Below, piece by piece: positions 23,861-36,910 of a stretch of 64,000 nt of DNA; the stretch's first letter is position 1; each line of letters begins with the position of its first letter. This DNA comes from Phlebotomus papatasi. Taxonomy: Eukaryota; Arthropoda; Insecta; Diptera; Psychodidae. The DNA is taken from positions 50,654,001 to 50,718,000 of the forward strand of contig NC_077222.1 of the NCBI RefSeq assembly GCF_024763615.1, written 5' to 3'. Below the pieces are notes generated by a model. That model searched no databases, was not told the DNA's origin, and saw only the letters and a list, made by a program, of their open reading frames with translations. The position numbers and the translations under genes were made by a program.

Positions 23861-25807
23861 TAAGACTTAAATGTAGCCCGGGAAAATATAAGACATTAAA
23901 AAGGGAAAACAAAAAATGAACTATGTAAGTACCAGTTAATTGTAACTTCATGTCAAGTGTATGACGATGTTTCTTTGTTTTGAAAATATCCAGAGATACC
24001 AAGAGGATACCAAGAGATATCAAGAGTTTTACTTGAAGAAATTGGTACTTTCCGAAAACTATATTGATTTGTCAATAGTATCACCATTTACATCTCAGCG
24101 TCGCTCATCGTATAATGTTTAAAGAGGTTTCGTGAAAGAGTCCTTGCTCTATGATTCGAGTATTCCAGCTTTAAATTCTTTTCAAATCATTAGGATTTTC
24201 GGAGCTTAATGTACTCCGCAGACTTTACGATTAAAAATGATGAACTGCTTAATTGATAATGGCTCAGATCAGTACTAACCTTTCGGAGAAACAAAGCTAC
24301 TCCAAAGCAAACCCAAATCTATACGAAAATCTAGCCTAAAGTGCAAGATTACTTAATCACCGCTTTAGCGCTGATTGTTCTGTCATTAAGAATTTCGGTA
24401 TTCTTGACACTTCAATCGTCAATAATGTCAACAAAATTGTATAAACGTCTGCTATAGAAAGTAATTTTTTATGTAGTTTTATGGGATTTGAGGATGGTAG
24501 AACGTTTAATAAATATAATAAATACCCTTTATGAATTTTACTCACTTTTGTGTAACTCGTCGGTTTAAACGTTCAAACTTCCAACGGGTTTTTAGGTAAG
24601 TTCTCTCTGATATACCTTCGAATCGGTACAGAAAAAAATTCAACCGGAGAAAGCCCTCAAATCGGAAAGGTTATTACTGAACGAGAGGAATTGATCGAAA
24701 TGTAGTCTAATGACTATTTCGATTGTAAGACACCTATCGGCTAATTTTTAGATTCTACAGGGCCTAACGGTATTTGAATCGCATCGAGAGTTTCGTAACT
24801 CTAAGTAAGCTACGTAACGTTATAAGGCAGCTGACAACCTTAATCCTTAAAAAAAAATAAAACTCAAAACTGGAAATCTCGCTTGCGAATAAGCCTTGTT
24901 TCTGTACGGAATGTTATTGTGCCGTATTTTTGTCATTTGATTTTCAGTCTACATAGACTTTTTGGACTCTTTGGAATTTTCTCTGGGTGCATTGAGAGAG
25001 GACCTACAACCCCTCAGTATCTGAATGCTGATGGTTAATTTTCTGGAAAAACTCATTTCTTTCATATGACCAAATGTACAAACGTGTGCTATTGTAGCAG
25101 ACACACATTGTAAATTTCACTACATGTTCCGTGAATTTAAGTGGTCAGAAGAGGTAGTGGAAAAAATATGGTGTGACTAGAGTAAGAAAATCTCAACCCT
25201 CCCGGGTATATAAATCAATAGGGGGAATGCAATGTGGACGTGTGTCATACACTCCATAAAGCAGTTATTACGAATGCCGACCGCAATCAATTGTACCAAG
25301 TCGCAAAAACACTTTTTGATATTTTCTCAACGCACCATCGCGAAGAATCCCTCCTCATTCTGGGCGAACAAATGTGCTTACCCGTCATGAGATTGTGCAG
25401 TTGACTGGCCCTTGAGGCCATTCATTTAAATATTTATAACATAATATTGAACGCTTTGACTCTCCGCATCTCCCTCTCATTGAATTTCTATCTCGTTTCA
25501 ACAGGGTAAGAACATATTCTGCGTTTAACCTTCCGCTCCTTTCTGCCCATTATGTGCGCGTCAGGTATAAATAAAAGTACTGAAGGAACGTTGATTGCAG
25601 TGCACAACGAGAAGGGAAACAAGTTAATGTCTCAATTTCTGCGTTCTCTCGGATTTTTTCTTTATCACGAAATTTTATTGTTGCACGAATCCACCAATGT
25701 TTCTCTCCTTTGAAGGCATATACAAATCGAGAGGAGTTCCCAAGAGGTAACTAATCGCAAAGTCTAGTTACATGCATAAGCATAATCGTCCTTGCCAGAT
25801 AATTTTT
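23861..25807. other. No gene seen
   Basis: Unique sequence. 24990-25800 is less AT-rich but has no frame I would call. Confidence 0.4.
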
Positions 25808-25985
25808 ACTGCTCGAACTCCACAGATAGAGAGAGTAGTATATATAATCCCCCTATTTTGAGTTTTTTTGGATATGTTTTCGAAGTTGTCCAATCGGTAA
25901 TTTTGTCCATATACGAAGATATCGTTTAATCGGTTGAATCATTCGTAAAAACGGGTTTTCAAGGTCAAAGGTTTAAAACACCCCT
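25808..25985 (+). repeat. Helentron-like 5' end with one diverged satellite unit
   Basis: ACTGCTCGAACTCC matches the left end of the element at 61391-63826. It is followed by TTTTTGGATATGTTTTCGAA, TTGTCCAATCGG and TCAAGGTCAAAGGT, the order found inside each 463-bp satellite unit of that element. This is an old, truncated copy. Confidence 0.6.
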
Positions 25986-25992
25986 ATAGACT

Positions 25993-26152
25993 CACTGGTA
26001 AAAATAAAAGGATTAAATTGATCCAAATTTGATCCTTTTGCAAAGAATGGATCAAATTTCGAATTCTGAATGCACATTTATCATAATAGAACATGTTAAT
26101 TTGATCCATCCTTTGCTAAAGGATCAATTAGACGTTTTTATTTTTACCAGTG
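25993..26152. mobile_element. 160-bp hairpin MITE, CACTGGTAAAAATAAAA ends
   Basis: CACTGGTAAAAATAAAA at the left and its exact inverse TTTTATTTTTACCAGTG at the right. Further inverted words (TTGATCC/GGATCAA) lie inside. Confidence 0.75.
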
Positions 26153-26412
26153 TAGAGTGTATTTTTCTTTTTTTGTAAAGGTCTTGGAATGCCTGACGAG
26201 CCTGTATCGATTACAATTGGGCATGAGACGGTAATGAACAGGTTATGAACAGCTTACGAACCAATAAGTAATTTTTGCGTGAAAATTAATTCTATTATTC
26301 TTAAGATATTTTGAAATATCTTTTGAGTGATTTATGAATGAGTTCAAATCTGTTAGGAACTGATAAACTGTAAATTCGATAAAATGGTTAATAAGATTCT
26401 ACCATTTTAATA

Positions 26413-26639
26413 CTAAACCTACCGACCGTTTTTCAGTCAAATTACAAACCGCGATAGGGTAGGATACTCAACTAATTTGTCTTGGTAAACTGCATAAAAA
26501 TAAAATTTAAACACTGAAAAATATATAACATGCATATTTTAAGAGATTCATAAAGTTTGATAGTGACATTACCGACATTACCGTTTAAATATGTGCTAAT
26601 TTTAAACCGGTCAATTTGACCGGGTCTTGGTAGGTTTAG
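26413..26639. mobile_element. 227-bp MITE, CTAAACCTACC ends
   Basis: CTAAACCTACCGACCG at the left and CGGGTCTTGGTAGGTTTAG at the right form imperfect inverted ends. Both are followed inward by GGTCAAATT/AGTCAAATT-type words. Confidence 0.65.
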
Positions 26640-26830
26640 TTTTAGTAACGCGAACCAGTTTTCAGGACTGACTACTTCTCCATCATCATTAGGTAGCTCT
26701 GCTCCTTTTTTAGCTGGTTGGTCCCTCGATCATTACCATTCACTCCCATATGACATGGAGCCCATATAATGCAAACAAACTTTCCTGAATCATTTAAACA
26801 CTTAGTCAGTCGGCATATTTATCTTAAGAG

Positions 26831-27482
26831 ATCCATGATACTCTGAAATCAGGACCATGATATTCTAAAATCAAAACCACAATGCTGTAAAATCATTACC
26901 ACAATACTCTAAAATCAAATCCCCAATAGTCTAAAAGAATTCAAAACCACAATAGACCAAAATCAAAACCAAAGTACTCTAAAAGCAAAACAATAATACT
27001 CTAAAATCAAAAACATGTTAGTCTTAAATATTTCAGATTAAATATTATACTTCAGTAGAGATGAATTCCGATTGGAAAAGTTTATATAAAATAACGAAAT
27101 AAGACAGACTATGAGAGTTTCAAAGCCTTGATACTCTGAAATCAAAACCATGGTACTCTAAAATCAAAACCGTGGTACCCTAAAACCAAAACCTTGGTAC
27201 TTTAAAATCAAAACCATGGTACCCTAAAATCAAAACCATGGTACTCTAAAATCAAAACCATGGTACCCTAAAATCAAAACGATGGTACTCTAAAATCAAA
27301 ACCATAAGTTTCTAAAATCAAAACCATGGTACTCTAAAATCAATACAATGATACTCTAAAATCAAAGCCACGGTACTCTAAAATCAAAACCATAGCACTC
27401 TAAAATAAAAACTATAATACTCTAAAATAAAAACCACGATACTCTAAAATCAAAGCCAAAATAGTCTCAAATCAAAACCATT
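26831..27482. repeat. 22-bp minisatellite in two blocks
   Basis: Units of the form CTCTAAAATCAAAACCATGGTA repeat with a 22-bp period. Block 1 is degenerate (26831-27018). Block 2 (27128-27482) is more regular, with several near-identical units in 27150-27300. About 110 bp of non-repeat DNA separates them. Confidence 0.8.
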
Positions 27483-29729
27483 TTTGCTACAAATTCAAAA
27501 CTATTTTTTCTCTAAATTTAAGAAAATGCTCTTATAGAAATTTTTTCTTAATTTAAGCAAAAAATTGCTTGGCGCAAAATCGAACCCTTAGTTAGAGTAT
27601 TTTTTTCTTGAATCTAGAGGGTAATTTTTCTCTGTGCATGCATCGCCTCTGTTCTTGTAGTTTTTAATGGCTAAAATACTAGACATAGAGTCTGATAAGA
27701 TATTAATCTTCCTGTGTGCAGTAGGGCATTCATATTTCTCTTTAGTTAAGTAGCGTCAAAAATTTAGGATTTTCGTTTTATTTATACCAAATTTGATCTT
27801 CACTGTGCCAATTAACTGATCGAATTTAATAAAATACTGATCAAAATGTTGCAGTCATTCTGATAAGCCATTGACAAACCTTTTCAAGAATGAAACGATG
27901 AAACGGAAAGTTTGGAAACTTTGACCTTTGCAACCAGAAAGCAATTCCCCACGGGGTACAATTTTCTTTTGACTGAACTACCCTTTAAGAGTGTTGCTAA
28001 TACTCAATTTCTACTACACGTTGATGTTGAAATAGTGTCGGTAGAGCATTCAAATATAATTTGAGGAAACGATACCATTCTTCTTACACGCAACATACCC
28101 AATAATTATGATATACTTAAAAATCGCTTACGGAAAAATTTCGATCATTTTCCACCAGCATTAAGCACCATGAGAATTTAGAGTATTTTCCCAATATATG
28201 TTAGATGGATGAGTCAGAAATTGGAGTGTTGCATGAGATTTGAGAGATAGTAGAATAGTTAAATGAATCATTTAGTCTATAAATTAAATTAGGAGTGCCG
28301 ATTAAACCGTCACAGAAGCGGCATTTTCTTTCATGTGGTTGCATTTTGGCCTTTTCTCCGCGAGTAGACTGCAGCAGACCCAAAATACGGAGTTGGGTGA
28401 CTTGGGAGGAAATTCCATGGGATGCACCATGATTCTGGATGAGAAGAATTTTCCCAAATTAACATCTGGCTCTGGCCTTCCCTTCTTCACGGGAGAAGAG
28501 TAAAAGATGAGCGACTAATCTTTCATCTTAATTTCAAAATCCTTTAATGCCACATTATGGTAAACATAAATTCATTAAAAACAAATTAGAAAATATGGCT
28601 AAAAATACCAATTCCCCCTGTACCCAGACAAACATTTCGATTGGTGGAAGGAAAAAGAAATATCATGGGGATTTGGGAAATAATAATTTTTTAATTTTCG
28701 TCATGACTTACACCAAAAAGTTGTACTGACGTTTTTCGGTTTTTGTCGGATGGATGGATGGAGGAGACTCCAAAACACTGAAGTGATGACATGGAAATTT
28801 CAATAATTTATCTTCAATATTCCACCCAAAGAGCCCACTCGTACCAACTGCCGTCAAAGAACATGGGAAGCAAATAAAAGAACTGTGATTTCTCATTCCC
28901 TCACACAATATTCCATCATCTCACTTCACAGGGGCATTACACACATGTCAAAAATATGACGATCTTCCCATTTTTTACTCAAGTTCCAACATCAATTCCT
29001 TCCATGGGTTCTTTCAATCCCTGGACTTTTTGCCCCATTGCCATCTTCACAATATTTATCATTTTTTTGCTCCCCTCGTTCTTTCGCACCAAATAATTAT
29101 TCACGCGAGGGATGCTGCATAACAAAAGTGGCGGAATTTCCGCTGTTTTCCCTCCGAAAACAAAGAAAAAAAACAAATTTCCCCGCAGCTGCACTCAAGA
29201 AAAAAAAGTAAGTGAAATTAGGACAGAGGCTTTCTGACTGGAAAAATAACCAGTCACGAAAGCTTATTAATAAATGTCGCGAGCAATTACTGTAAGACTT
29301 TAGGATGTAATTCAATTGCGGCACTTTTATTGCTACACAACTCTTTTCCCAAAAGTACCATCCCTAAGGCATTACACCAACTCTGGAGAATTAGCAAAAT
29401 AATTGGGTGTCCACTTTCTCAACACAAGAATTCTACCAATTAGGCATTTTTACTGCATGGTCATTTACTTGGATAATCGAGAAAACAAATAAGAGATAAT
29501 CAAAGGGAATCCAGGAGCTTTCGTGATGATATTTATGAATGAATAAGAATAAACTTGGCAGTACTTTGTATAATTGGCTGACCAGTAAAAAGACCATAAT
29601 TTTAGGAATTAGAAAAAAGCTGCTGCAGATTGGGCAGTAGGTTGATGAAAAAAAATTGAGCCAATTTTGCGTTTAACTACATTTGACCAAATTGAATATT
29701 TTAATTACAACAAATTCTTTTTGAGAGAA
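27483..29729. other. No gene seen
   Basis: Unique DNA, less AT-rich from 28000 to 29400, with short open frames on both strands (60-75 codons) that I cannot assign. Confidence 0.4.
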
Positions 29730-29766
29730 AAGGGGTAGCAAGTAGCAAAGCGTTCCAGCTTAGCGA
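29730..29766 (-). repeat. Helentron-like 3' end on the minus strand (solo)
   Basis: Plus-strand AGGGGTAGCAAGTAGCAAAGCG is the inverse of the CGCTTTGCTACCCCT terminus seen at 13815-13860 and 63784-63826. Confidence 0.4.
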
Positions 29767-31165
29767 AATTCAATTCAACTCAATTCATGAGGTCAAGCAA
29801 TTCGCTTTTAATTTTACCGGACCACAACTGATCTGAGACTGATTTACAAATCATTCAAAAGATCTACCAAAATAGCTTAGATGTAACACAATTTGATTTC
29901 GGATAAAATTACTTGTCGGTTCTCAACCAGATTGAAATTGGTTTAGGATAAATGTCCTAATTCAAAACCATTTCCAGACGCTTTAACTTTGACAGAAGAT
30001 TCAAGACATTAAGTTCATTTTTTTTTCTAAAGAGAACTACATAAATTTGCTCCTTGACTCTTCTAGACCGTTACTGTTTAGTAAAAATTCTTTAGATATA
30101 ATTTGAAAACTTCTTAAATACAAGAAAATTACGCTAGCGTAAAATGCTTTTATTGGAAACAAATTAATCTAAATGGAGACAAGGGAAAGTTTCTAATTGG
30201 AGACAAACAGTGTACGTGAAACTGAGACGAAAGGCTTTCAAAACCTTGTTGAGTTGCTCCTGAGTGCAAGATTTGTTCCTATTCCTGGTCTTTTCTCCTT
30301 TCCCATCTAAAACAATAAGAAAATCTCTCCAAAAAAAATATATTTCCGGGGTTTCCTATTGAAGCATTTGCAGACACATCAGAAAAACCCTTTTTTGTTC
30401 ACCAAATAGGTAATTATTTCATTTGAAAACTTCACGTACCGTTAACAATAAAGATTAGTGCTTAATTTAACTAAAATTAGCCAGAAATATGATGTTAAAT
30501 GTTAAACAAAACGAATAAACAACAGTCACCTCATTGTGTTTTTCATTGGAAAACATGGTCGATCGATGAAAAATTCGATGGCGAAAAGGTACACTTCTAA
30601 TTTTTCTGAGAAATTAACAAATTAAAATTTGTGAATATGAATGGATTTTCGCTGTATTTGGAGCAAAATTAACTAAATAATGAAACTGTTGTATAGAAAA
30701 AAATAAATATAATAATTTAGTACTGTATCGTGAAAACAATGACGTTTCCATTTGGAGTAGCGAAAAATTTCCATTTGGAGCAGGTTTTGAATTGGCTTAA
30801 TTTACCCTAGACTTATCGAAAATTCCAAGACTTTTTCAAGAAGCCCAGACATGACTTCATTCTGCTAAGAAATGTGTTCTATAGAGCTTTCTTTAAACTT
30901 TTGATCTTCAAAAACTGTTATTTAGAATGTTTTAACAGTATTTTAAATATTTTATTTCTGTGCGGTCAGCGGTGCTATTTCTATATCATATCTGATCACT
31001 ATAGTTAATAGTACTAACCGAAAAAAGGTTCAAAAAGTCATGTTAATGGTTCTTTAATCGTTCTAGAGATCTCTTGAAACCATTTGATCTCTATAGATCA
31101 GGTACTCTTAAAATCTTAAATTAAGCGAACGGAAAAATCAAACGGTTTTGACGATTGTAGCCGGA
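29767..31165. other. No gene seen
   Basis: AT-rich. Words such as AAATGGAGACAA near 30170 and TTTCCATTTGGAG near 30750-30780 are inverted relatives of one another and may mark a decayed foldback element. Confidence 0.35.
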
Positions 31166-31630
31166 CAGACGGACAAGATAAGATAAGATTTTGCCAGGGG
31201 TCAGTTCTCCATTTCGGATATTCCGATGCATCCAGGCCACCAAATGGGCCCCTTATGCTTCCTCACTCCTATTCTATCTTATCCCCCGATACGGGTAGCC
31301 GCTCTATATCACAGCTCTGTGGGCAATCAGTGCCGCTACTATATCACAGCATTCCTTTTCGGTGTGTGTTTGGGATTAGTGACAGCGAATATTTGTATAG
31401 ACTGAAGTACCACTTTCAAGCCGAAACTCGTTCTCGCACCAGCCTCTATTGTTTAGGCGGTTTATTTTTTTTGCCAATATGCACCATTGACATTACTATT
31501 CATTCATTCACTGGACGAATTCAAAGCCGATATGGCATGAGAAATCTTTTTCTGCTGCTGCTCAGATTTGAACCCAAGACCTCGCAGTCATAGAGCCATT
31601 GCTCTATTCACTGACCCACTCGAGGCTCAA
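31166..31630 (-). repeat. tRNA-derived SINE, copy 2
   Basis: Diverged second copy of the unit at 16205-16690. Read on the minus strand, the head near 31627-31560 has TGGGTCAGTGAATAGAGC (box A-like) and GGGTTCAAATC (box B-like). The far end carries a short AAGAT/TAAGA repeat (31169-31186), as expected for a SINE 3' tail. The 112-codon plus frame at 31255-31593 lies entirely inside and is not a gene. Confidence 0.65.
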
Positions 31631-33228
31631 CAGATGGACAAACAGTGTGATGTTATTTTTCAGAAATCCTATGGTATATAAAGAAAATAAAAATCATGTT
31701 GAAAAGCGTGGGAAGATGAAAATTTTGGGCGGTAAAAAAATGGAGAGATTAAACTCTTTTGATAAAGTTCGAGAAGTAAAAGATATTCAGATATTTAATA
31801 TCATACATTTTAATAAAGTTCTTTTAATATGCTATTGTTTTTAAAATAATTTTAATAATTTTATGTAGTTTTGGAATAATCCATATGAAATTTTGCATCT
31901 GTAAGCTTTTTGAAGCTCCTATAAAAATACTGCAACTTTAAAAATGCATTGGTACTAGAAAAAAATTCAAATGTAAAAGATGCTTTCGGATTCGTCGAAA
32001 AGAATCTACAAAACAGCGAAAAAGGAGGAATGTTTCAAAAATTTATTCGCACAATAAAATAAAGCCACGGGAATTTTCTTTTGCTGGCATCTCTTGCACT
32101 TTTGCTGCTCAATGTGAAACTCTCCCACACAATTCATGTATGATCGCAAGCTCTTTTGCAGCTCCACTTTCCATTGGGGAGCGTCTGTTGTCGCCGAGAC
32201 CACGCAGGGGGTTGCAAAGTGGGTGCTGAAAGTGGTGTTGTGCCTCAAAAGGCAGCAGCGGTAGCAAAACCATGCACAACACCATTAACTCTGTGCAGTA
32301 GAGTTTCTCCATTTGGGAATGGGGAGCTATCCGGGAAATTGTGCCTGACACTGGAGAGAAAACTCCTGTGAATATGGGAGAATGAGACAAAAGGATGGTG
32401 GAAAATGGGTGGAAAACCGCACGTGGATTTTTTTTATATTACCCCACAACATAAACGTTGTGAGTGGTAACAAAATTAAATTCATTCTTTCACATGCCAT
32501 CACCAGAGGAGATAAAAAAAAACTCCTCTTCAACTCCAACTCATTCTTCACCTGTCTTCATTTTGTTGAATTTCAGAGGTGAGGTTTTCGTGCAAAAAAA
32601 AAAGAGAACAGTCGCGAGGAAACACTTAAAACAGATGAGAATGATGAGTCCAAACTTTAGCAATTTTGCCTTGTTTCCCTTAAAGTACCTCCTCTGCCAC
32701 TTGGTTGTAAATTTATTTCCTTTTTCTCCTCTTAAACGGAATTTTCCAACGCGTGTACTTCAAAATTTACAAATGAATGCGTATCCGGGATTGCTGCAAC
32801 GGATATTACAAATAAAATTTAAATGAATTTTTAAAATAAATCATTCGAAATAATGTGAACTTAGCTTCAAAATCCATATTATTCGAATTCAATTTATCCA
32901 ATGTCTTTTTTCATTTTGGTTTTTTCCTAAAAGTTATTTGTTATAATCGCTCTTATTGCAATTCATCAATTCAGTCCACCACTTCCGATAGATCTGTAAT
33001 TCACAAGGTACAATTTTTGTTACTTTTTTAATTCGAAAATAACCAGCTACCATTTCGATTTACGATTTTTGGCCAATCGATCGCAGTCCGCAAAATTTTC
33101 AGTTTGAAGAGATATCTCTTCATATATTTTTCTTTTATGGCCTCTACACTACACATTATAGAAATGTATGTCTATAATGAAGCAAATTGTCCACTCTTTT
33201 GTATAAAACTCTCAAATATCTGAGGCAG
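31631..33228. other. No gene seen; less AT-rich island at 32090-32400
   Basis: The island holds overlapping open frames on both strands (66-120 codons across 32109-32826) with no recognisable domain. Confidence 0.4.
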
Positions 33229-33470
33229 TCAAAATCCCGAAAGCCAAAATCTCGAATGTTCAAAATTCTGAAAGGGATGAAATTATCTGGGAGATAATGT
33301 GTAGAATAATTTCCCAAGACGTAGAAAATTTCCCTGTGCCTCCAGCAAGAGCGGGTGAAATCGTTGTAGTAGCTTTCAAGGATTCGGAATTTTGGTTTTC
33401 GAGATTTTAGCATTTTGGCCTATTCGGAATTTTAGCTTTCGGGATTTTGGCTTTCTGGATTTTGATTGGA
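33229..33470. mobile_element. Foldback element with CCCGAAAGCCAAAATC arms
   Basis: The left arm (AATCCCGAAAGCCAAAATC) and the right arm (GATTTTGGCTTTCTGGATTTT and similar) are inverted. The centre, around TCCCTGTGCCTCCAGCAAG, is shared with 36541-36910 in the opposite orientation. Confidence 0.6.
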
Positions 33471-35580
33471 GCCCCTCAAATATGGACATAAACTTCTCTA
33501 GTGTGTAGCTGTAAAACATAATTTTTGTATTTTTGTAACGCAAACTTTTGGTTCGATAACTTTACCTAAAGAATCGATTGTAAAAATATATGTAACTGTT
33601 TTTTCGCTTTTTTCGGAAACTGTTTTTGATAATAAATAATAATACTGTCTATATTATAAAGCTCGTTTAATTATGGTATAAACGCTCAAATCTCCAAATT
33701 CTGTAAAGCAGTTCTGAAGTTATCAAATTTTAAATATTGAATTTTGAAGAAAATATTTCCGAGATTTTTTTTTCAGGGTACGGCATTTTTTCTTCTCTTG
33801 CATTTTTTCATACATTATATAACAGATCTATAAATTTGCATTATTCATGTATTTCTCGAACTTGCCCACAAACAAAATTTTCAACGAAAAAATCGGACCA
33901 TAAAGCTTTTAGGCTCATCACTGGTATTTGCTGTTTATTGGTGCACAAGTAATCTAAATTGATTTATTGTTAACTCTAAAATTCTTTCAGACTACCAAAA
34001 ACTAAAACCTACAGCTTGGTTTTCGTATAAAAAATGAATACCTATTCTAAATGGATCCAGTTCAAACTTGTAGTAATGAATAAATCTTGGTAAGCAGTTC
34101 GAGCACTTCCTAAAGATTTTTATATTTTATCACTCGTTTTTGTGCACTGATTCACAATCATAACCTGCCTAAATTTGAGTGGATACGAATTTATTTTAAT
34201 TATTAATGAGTTAAGGTTGGAGATATTAGTATTAGTCCTAACAATTTTTTTACATTCTTATAGCAAAATTGCGTATTGTAGTTAAAGAAGATTAAGGAAA
34301 AATTTGGCGTAACAAGCTAAAGTTTAGTCTATAGGAATGTCATGTCTGTTGTCTCATGTCCCGGAAGTATATTCATGGTATTTCACCGTATGGCTCAAGT
34401 TCCATCTACTCAATTTTTTTTTGAGCTGAAGCACAAGTTTACGGCTAAGGATAGCAGCTCTGTCCCCTGCATCGCTGTGAAAACTTTATGTTATTGCACA
34501 CATAAAGTTTATTGTATTTGCTGAAGAAAAGTTTTTCCTATATATCTCTCTTGTAAAGTTATTCTTTCCACACTTACCCATCCATCTATTATTTGTGGTC
34601 TTTGATGCACGAAGACAGCGATTGTTGGTGGGGATCACAATACGCAATTAATTTTACGAGGCAGTCAATGAATCAATAATTGCGCCTTCGACTTGCGGTA
34701 TGATCCATAAAAGTGGTGTAACATTCTATTAAGGCGGTGTAGATCTTTTGATTGTGCTCCAGAGATCAATCGTGTCAGGTAAACGCTCTCCTTATGGACT
34801 TCAACATCATCATCATCATAGGTACTCTTCGGAGCCATCATTTGGAGCCTTCAACATAGGGCCCCACTTCACATATATATGTATAGATATTCCCATCTAT
34901 ATTGGACTTTTGCGCGCTCACCAATTGCTCTCCTGGCAAATGCCTGAGAGGCAAGCATAAATTCTAAAGTTTCTTCCCATTCGTCGATGGATGGAGGTAA
35001 AAAATTAAAATTCCTATTTGACAACACTATAAAGAACAAGAATATTGCTCTATTGAGTTGGTAATAAACACCTTGTTCGATTCCACCTTCTTTCCAACTA
35101 ATGAGAAACGCGTTACTTGCACAAAATTCTTCAAGCCACCTCTTATGTGTTGTATTTAAATGGACTTGCTCTTATCGACGAGCAAATGGTTGAGCATTTT
35201 CAACACAAATTGGATGATGATCTTTCTAAACTGCTCATCTATTGGGAAAAGTTAAATGATCTTCATCATTTAGGGCTTCCATTTCATGGCTGCTGTCCAA
35301 ATGATCCAGGAAGTTAGTGAAGACTTTTAGAAATCTTGGGTCAATGTTAAGTACTTGATGATTTTATTAACGTTTATCTAAAATATTTCTCTTGGTTTTG
35401 AAATACGCGCGAAATATTTCAAAATCTTAGACATGGCGAGTGATAAGCCAAGATAATATAAAAATTTACCTTTACATTAAAATGAAGAACTGCCATTACA
35501 TTATATTTATTGCACATTTGTGCTGCTCGCCAATGTTTTAAGTATTCAAACTTATTCTCATTTTAACTCCAATCAGTAAA
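33471..35580. other. No gene seen
   Basis: Unique AT-rich DNA. Frames of 60-71 codons are unassignable. Confidence 0.4.
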
Positions 35581-35642
35581 TTCTATTTTATTCTTGATTC
35601 TATTCTATTCTATTCTATTCTGTTCTATTGTATTCTGTTCTA
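35581..35642. repeat. (ATTCT)n microsatellite
   Basis: About ten ATTCT units with some variants (GTTCT, ATTGT). Confidence 0.85.
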
Positions 35643-35652
35643 TAAGCTGTTT

Positions 35653-35916
35653 GTAGCTGAGGTTCTTTACAGGCAATGTCGAAATGCGTGGAGGTTTGGG
35701 TTACAAATTGACATGTGTGCAAATACGATTGTGTTTTAAATTTTAGGTGTAAAGAATCAAGTCAAGCCAATTTATATATATTCATTATCGAGAACAATTT
35801 GCTATTCGCGATTCATTACCCCTAAAATTCAACTCACAATCAAACTTGCACGCATTCCGATTTACAAGCACCTAGAATTGTACGCATTGCTTTCGCCTGT
35901 AAAGAATCTCAGCTAC
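35653..35916. mobile_element. Hairpin MITE, GTAGCTGAG-TTCTTTACAGGC ends
   Basis: GTAGCTGAGGTTCTTTACAG at the left is matched inverted by CTGTAAAGAATCTCAGCTAC at the right. Pairing continues inward through ATGCGT/ACGCAT and TTTTAGG/CCTAAAA words. Confidence 0.75.
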
Positions 35917-36194
35917 CAAAAGCTTATCTGGGCTTATTACTGGGCACTTTTTTTCAATCATATTTTTTTCTACTTTCTTATAACTTTTTATTTAAATTTT
36001 ATGTATATTTTTTTAGAATTTTCTCTTCGAAGATTCTGAATTTAGATTTAGGCTGATTCTTGAGATTATTCTACCTGTAAAATTTGGCAGTTACGATCTA
36101 TTCTAAACTATTGTACACTAAAAGGGATCGTGATTATAGATTTGGAATATTGCAAGAATGTTTCTTTTAATATAATTTTGCTTGCTAATATCTA

Positions 36195-36408
36195 GGGGGA
36201 AGAGGTGCACCTTTGAATGTGAGGCAGCTTTGAAATTGGGGTTCGTCACCTATTTTAAAATAAAATTGAGCCTTATCTTGATATAATATAGCTGTACAAA
36301 CAGATTGAGAAGCTAAATTACATTATGATATGGCTCAATTCCATTTAAACTTAGGAGAAAATCCCAATTTCAAAGCTACCCCACATTCAAAGGTGCTCCA
36401 CTTCCCCC
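36195..36408. mobile_element. TA-flanked hairpin MITE, 214 bp
   Basis: TA|GGGGGAAGAGGTGCACCTTT at the left is matched inverted by AAAGGTGCTCCACTTCCCCC|TA at the right, and the arms continue to pair for about 45 bp. The interior is shared with 13959-14166. Confidence 0.8.
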
Positions 36409-36540
36409 TATGTGTTCGTTTTCGTAACGAAATTTTCAAATAATATAATAATTTCTTTAAAAAAATTCCTAAAATTAAGTAAATGTGTTAAAATTAATTT
36501 TCAAACACGATTAATGATCAATATCCGGTTGGATTTCTAT

Positions 36541-36910
36541 AAAAATCCCGAAATCCAAAATTCCGAAAGGGCTAAAATCTCGAATTCTTAAAAGTGTCGT
36601 GGGTACTTTTAGCATTGCACCTGCCTATGCTGGAGACAAAAGAAAATTTTCTGTATTTTGTGAAACAATTCCTTACATCTTTTGCATAATTTCGCTCGTT
36701 TTAGGATTTTGACCATTTTGGATTATGGCCATTTGGGTATTTTCGTCTTTCAGGATTTTGACGTCAACAGTTTTGCCTTTTCGGGATCCTAGCCCATTCG
36801 GGATTTTGACTTTTTGGGATTTTGTCCTATTCGATATTTTGACACATTCAGGATTTCTATTCATTAAAGATCTTGGCGTTTAGGATTTTGGCTTTCACGA
36901 TTTTGGCCGG
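36541..36910. repeat. Foldback element / GGATTTTGGC-unit repeat, third locus
   Basis: The left arm starts AATCCCGAAATCCAAAATTCC. The right arm is a long run of degenerate GGATTTTGACTTTTCGGGAT-type units. The centre (CACCTGCCTATGCTGGAGAC and AGAAAATTTTCTGTA) matches the inverted centre of 33229-33470. Confidence 0.55.

Noticed and set aside
31255..31593. 112-codon frame as a gene
   Set aside because: It lies entirely inside a SINE copy, and the matching frame is not open in the other copy (16205-16690).
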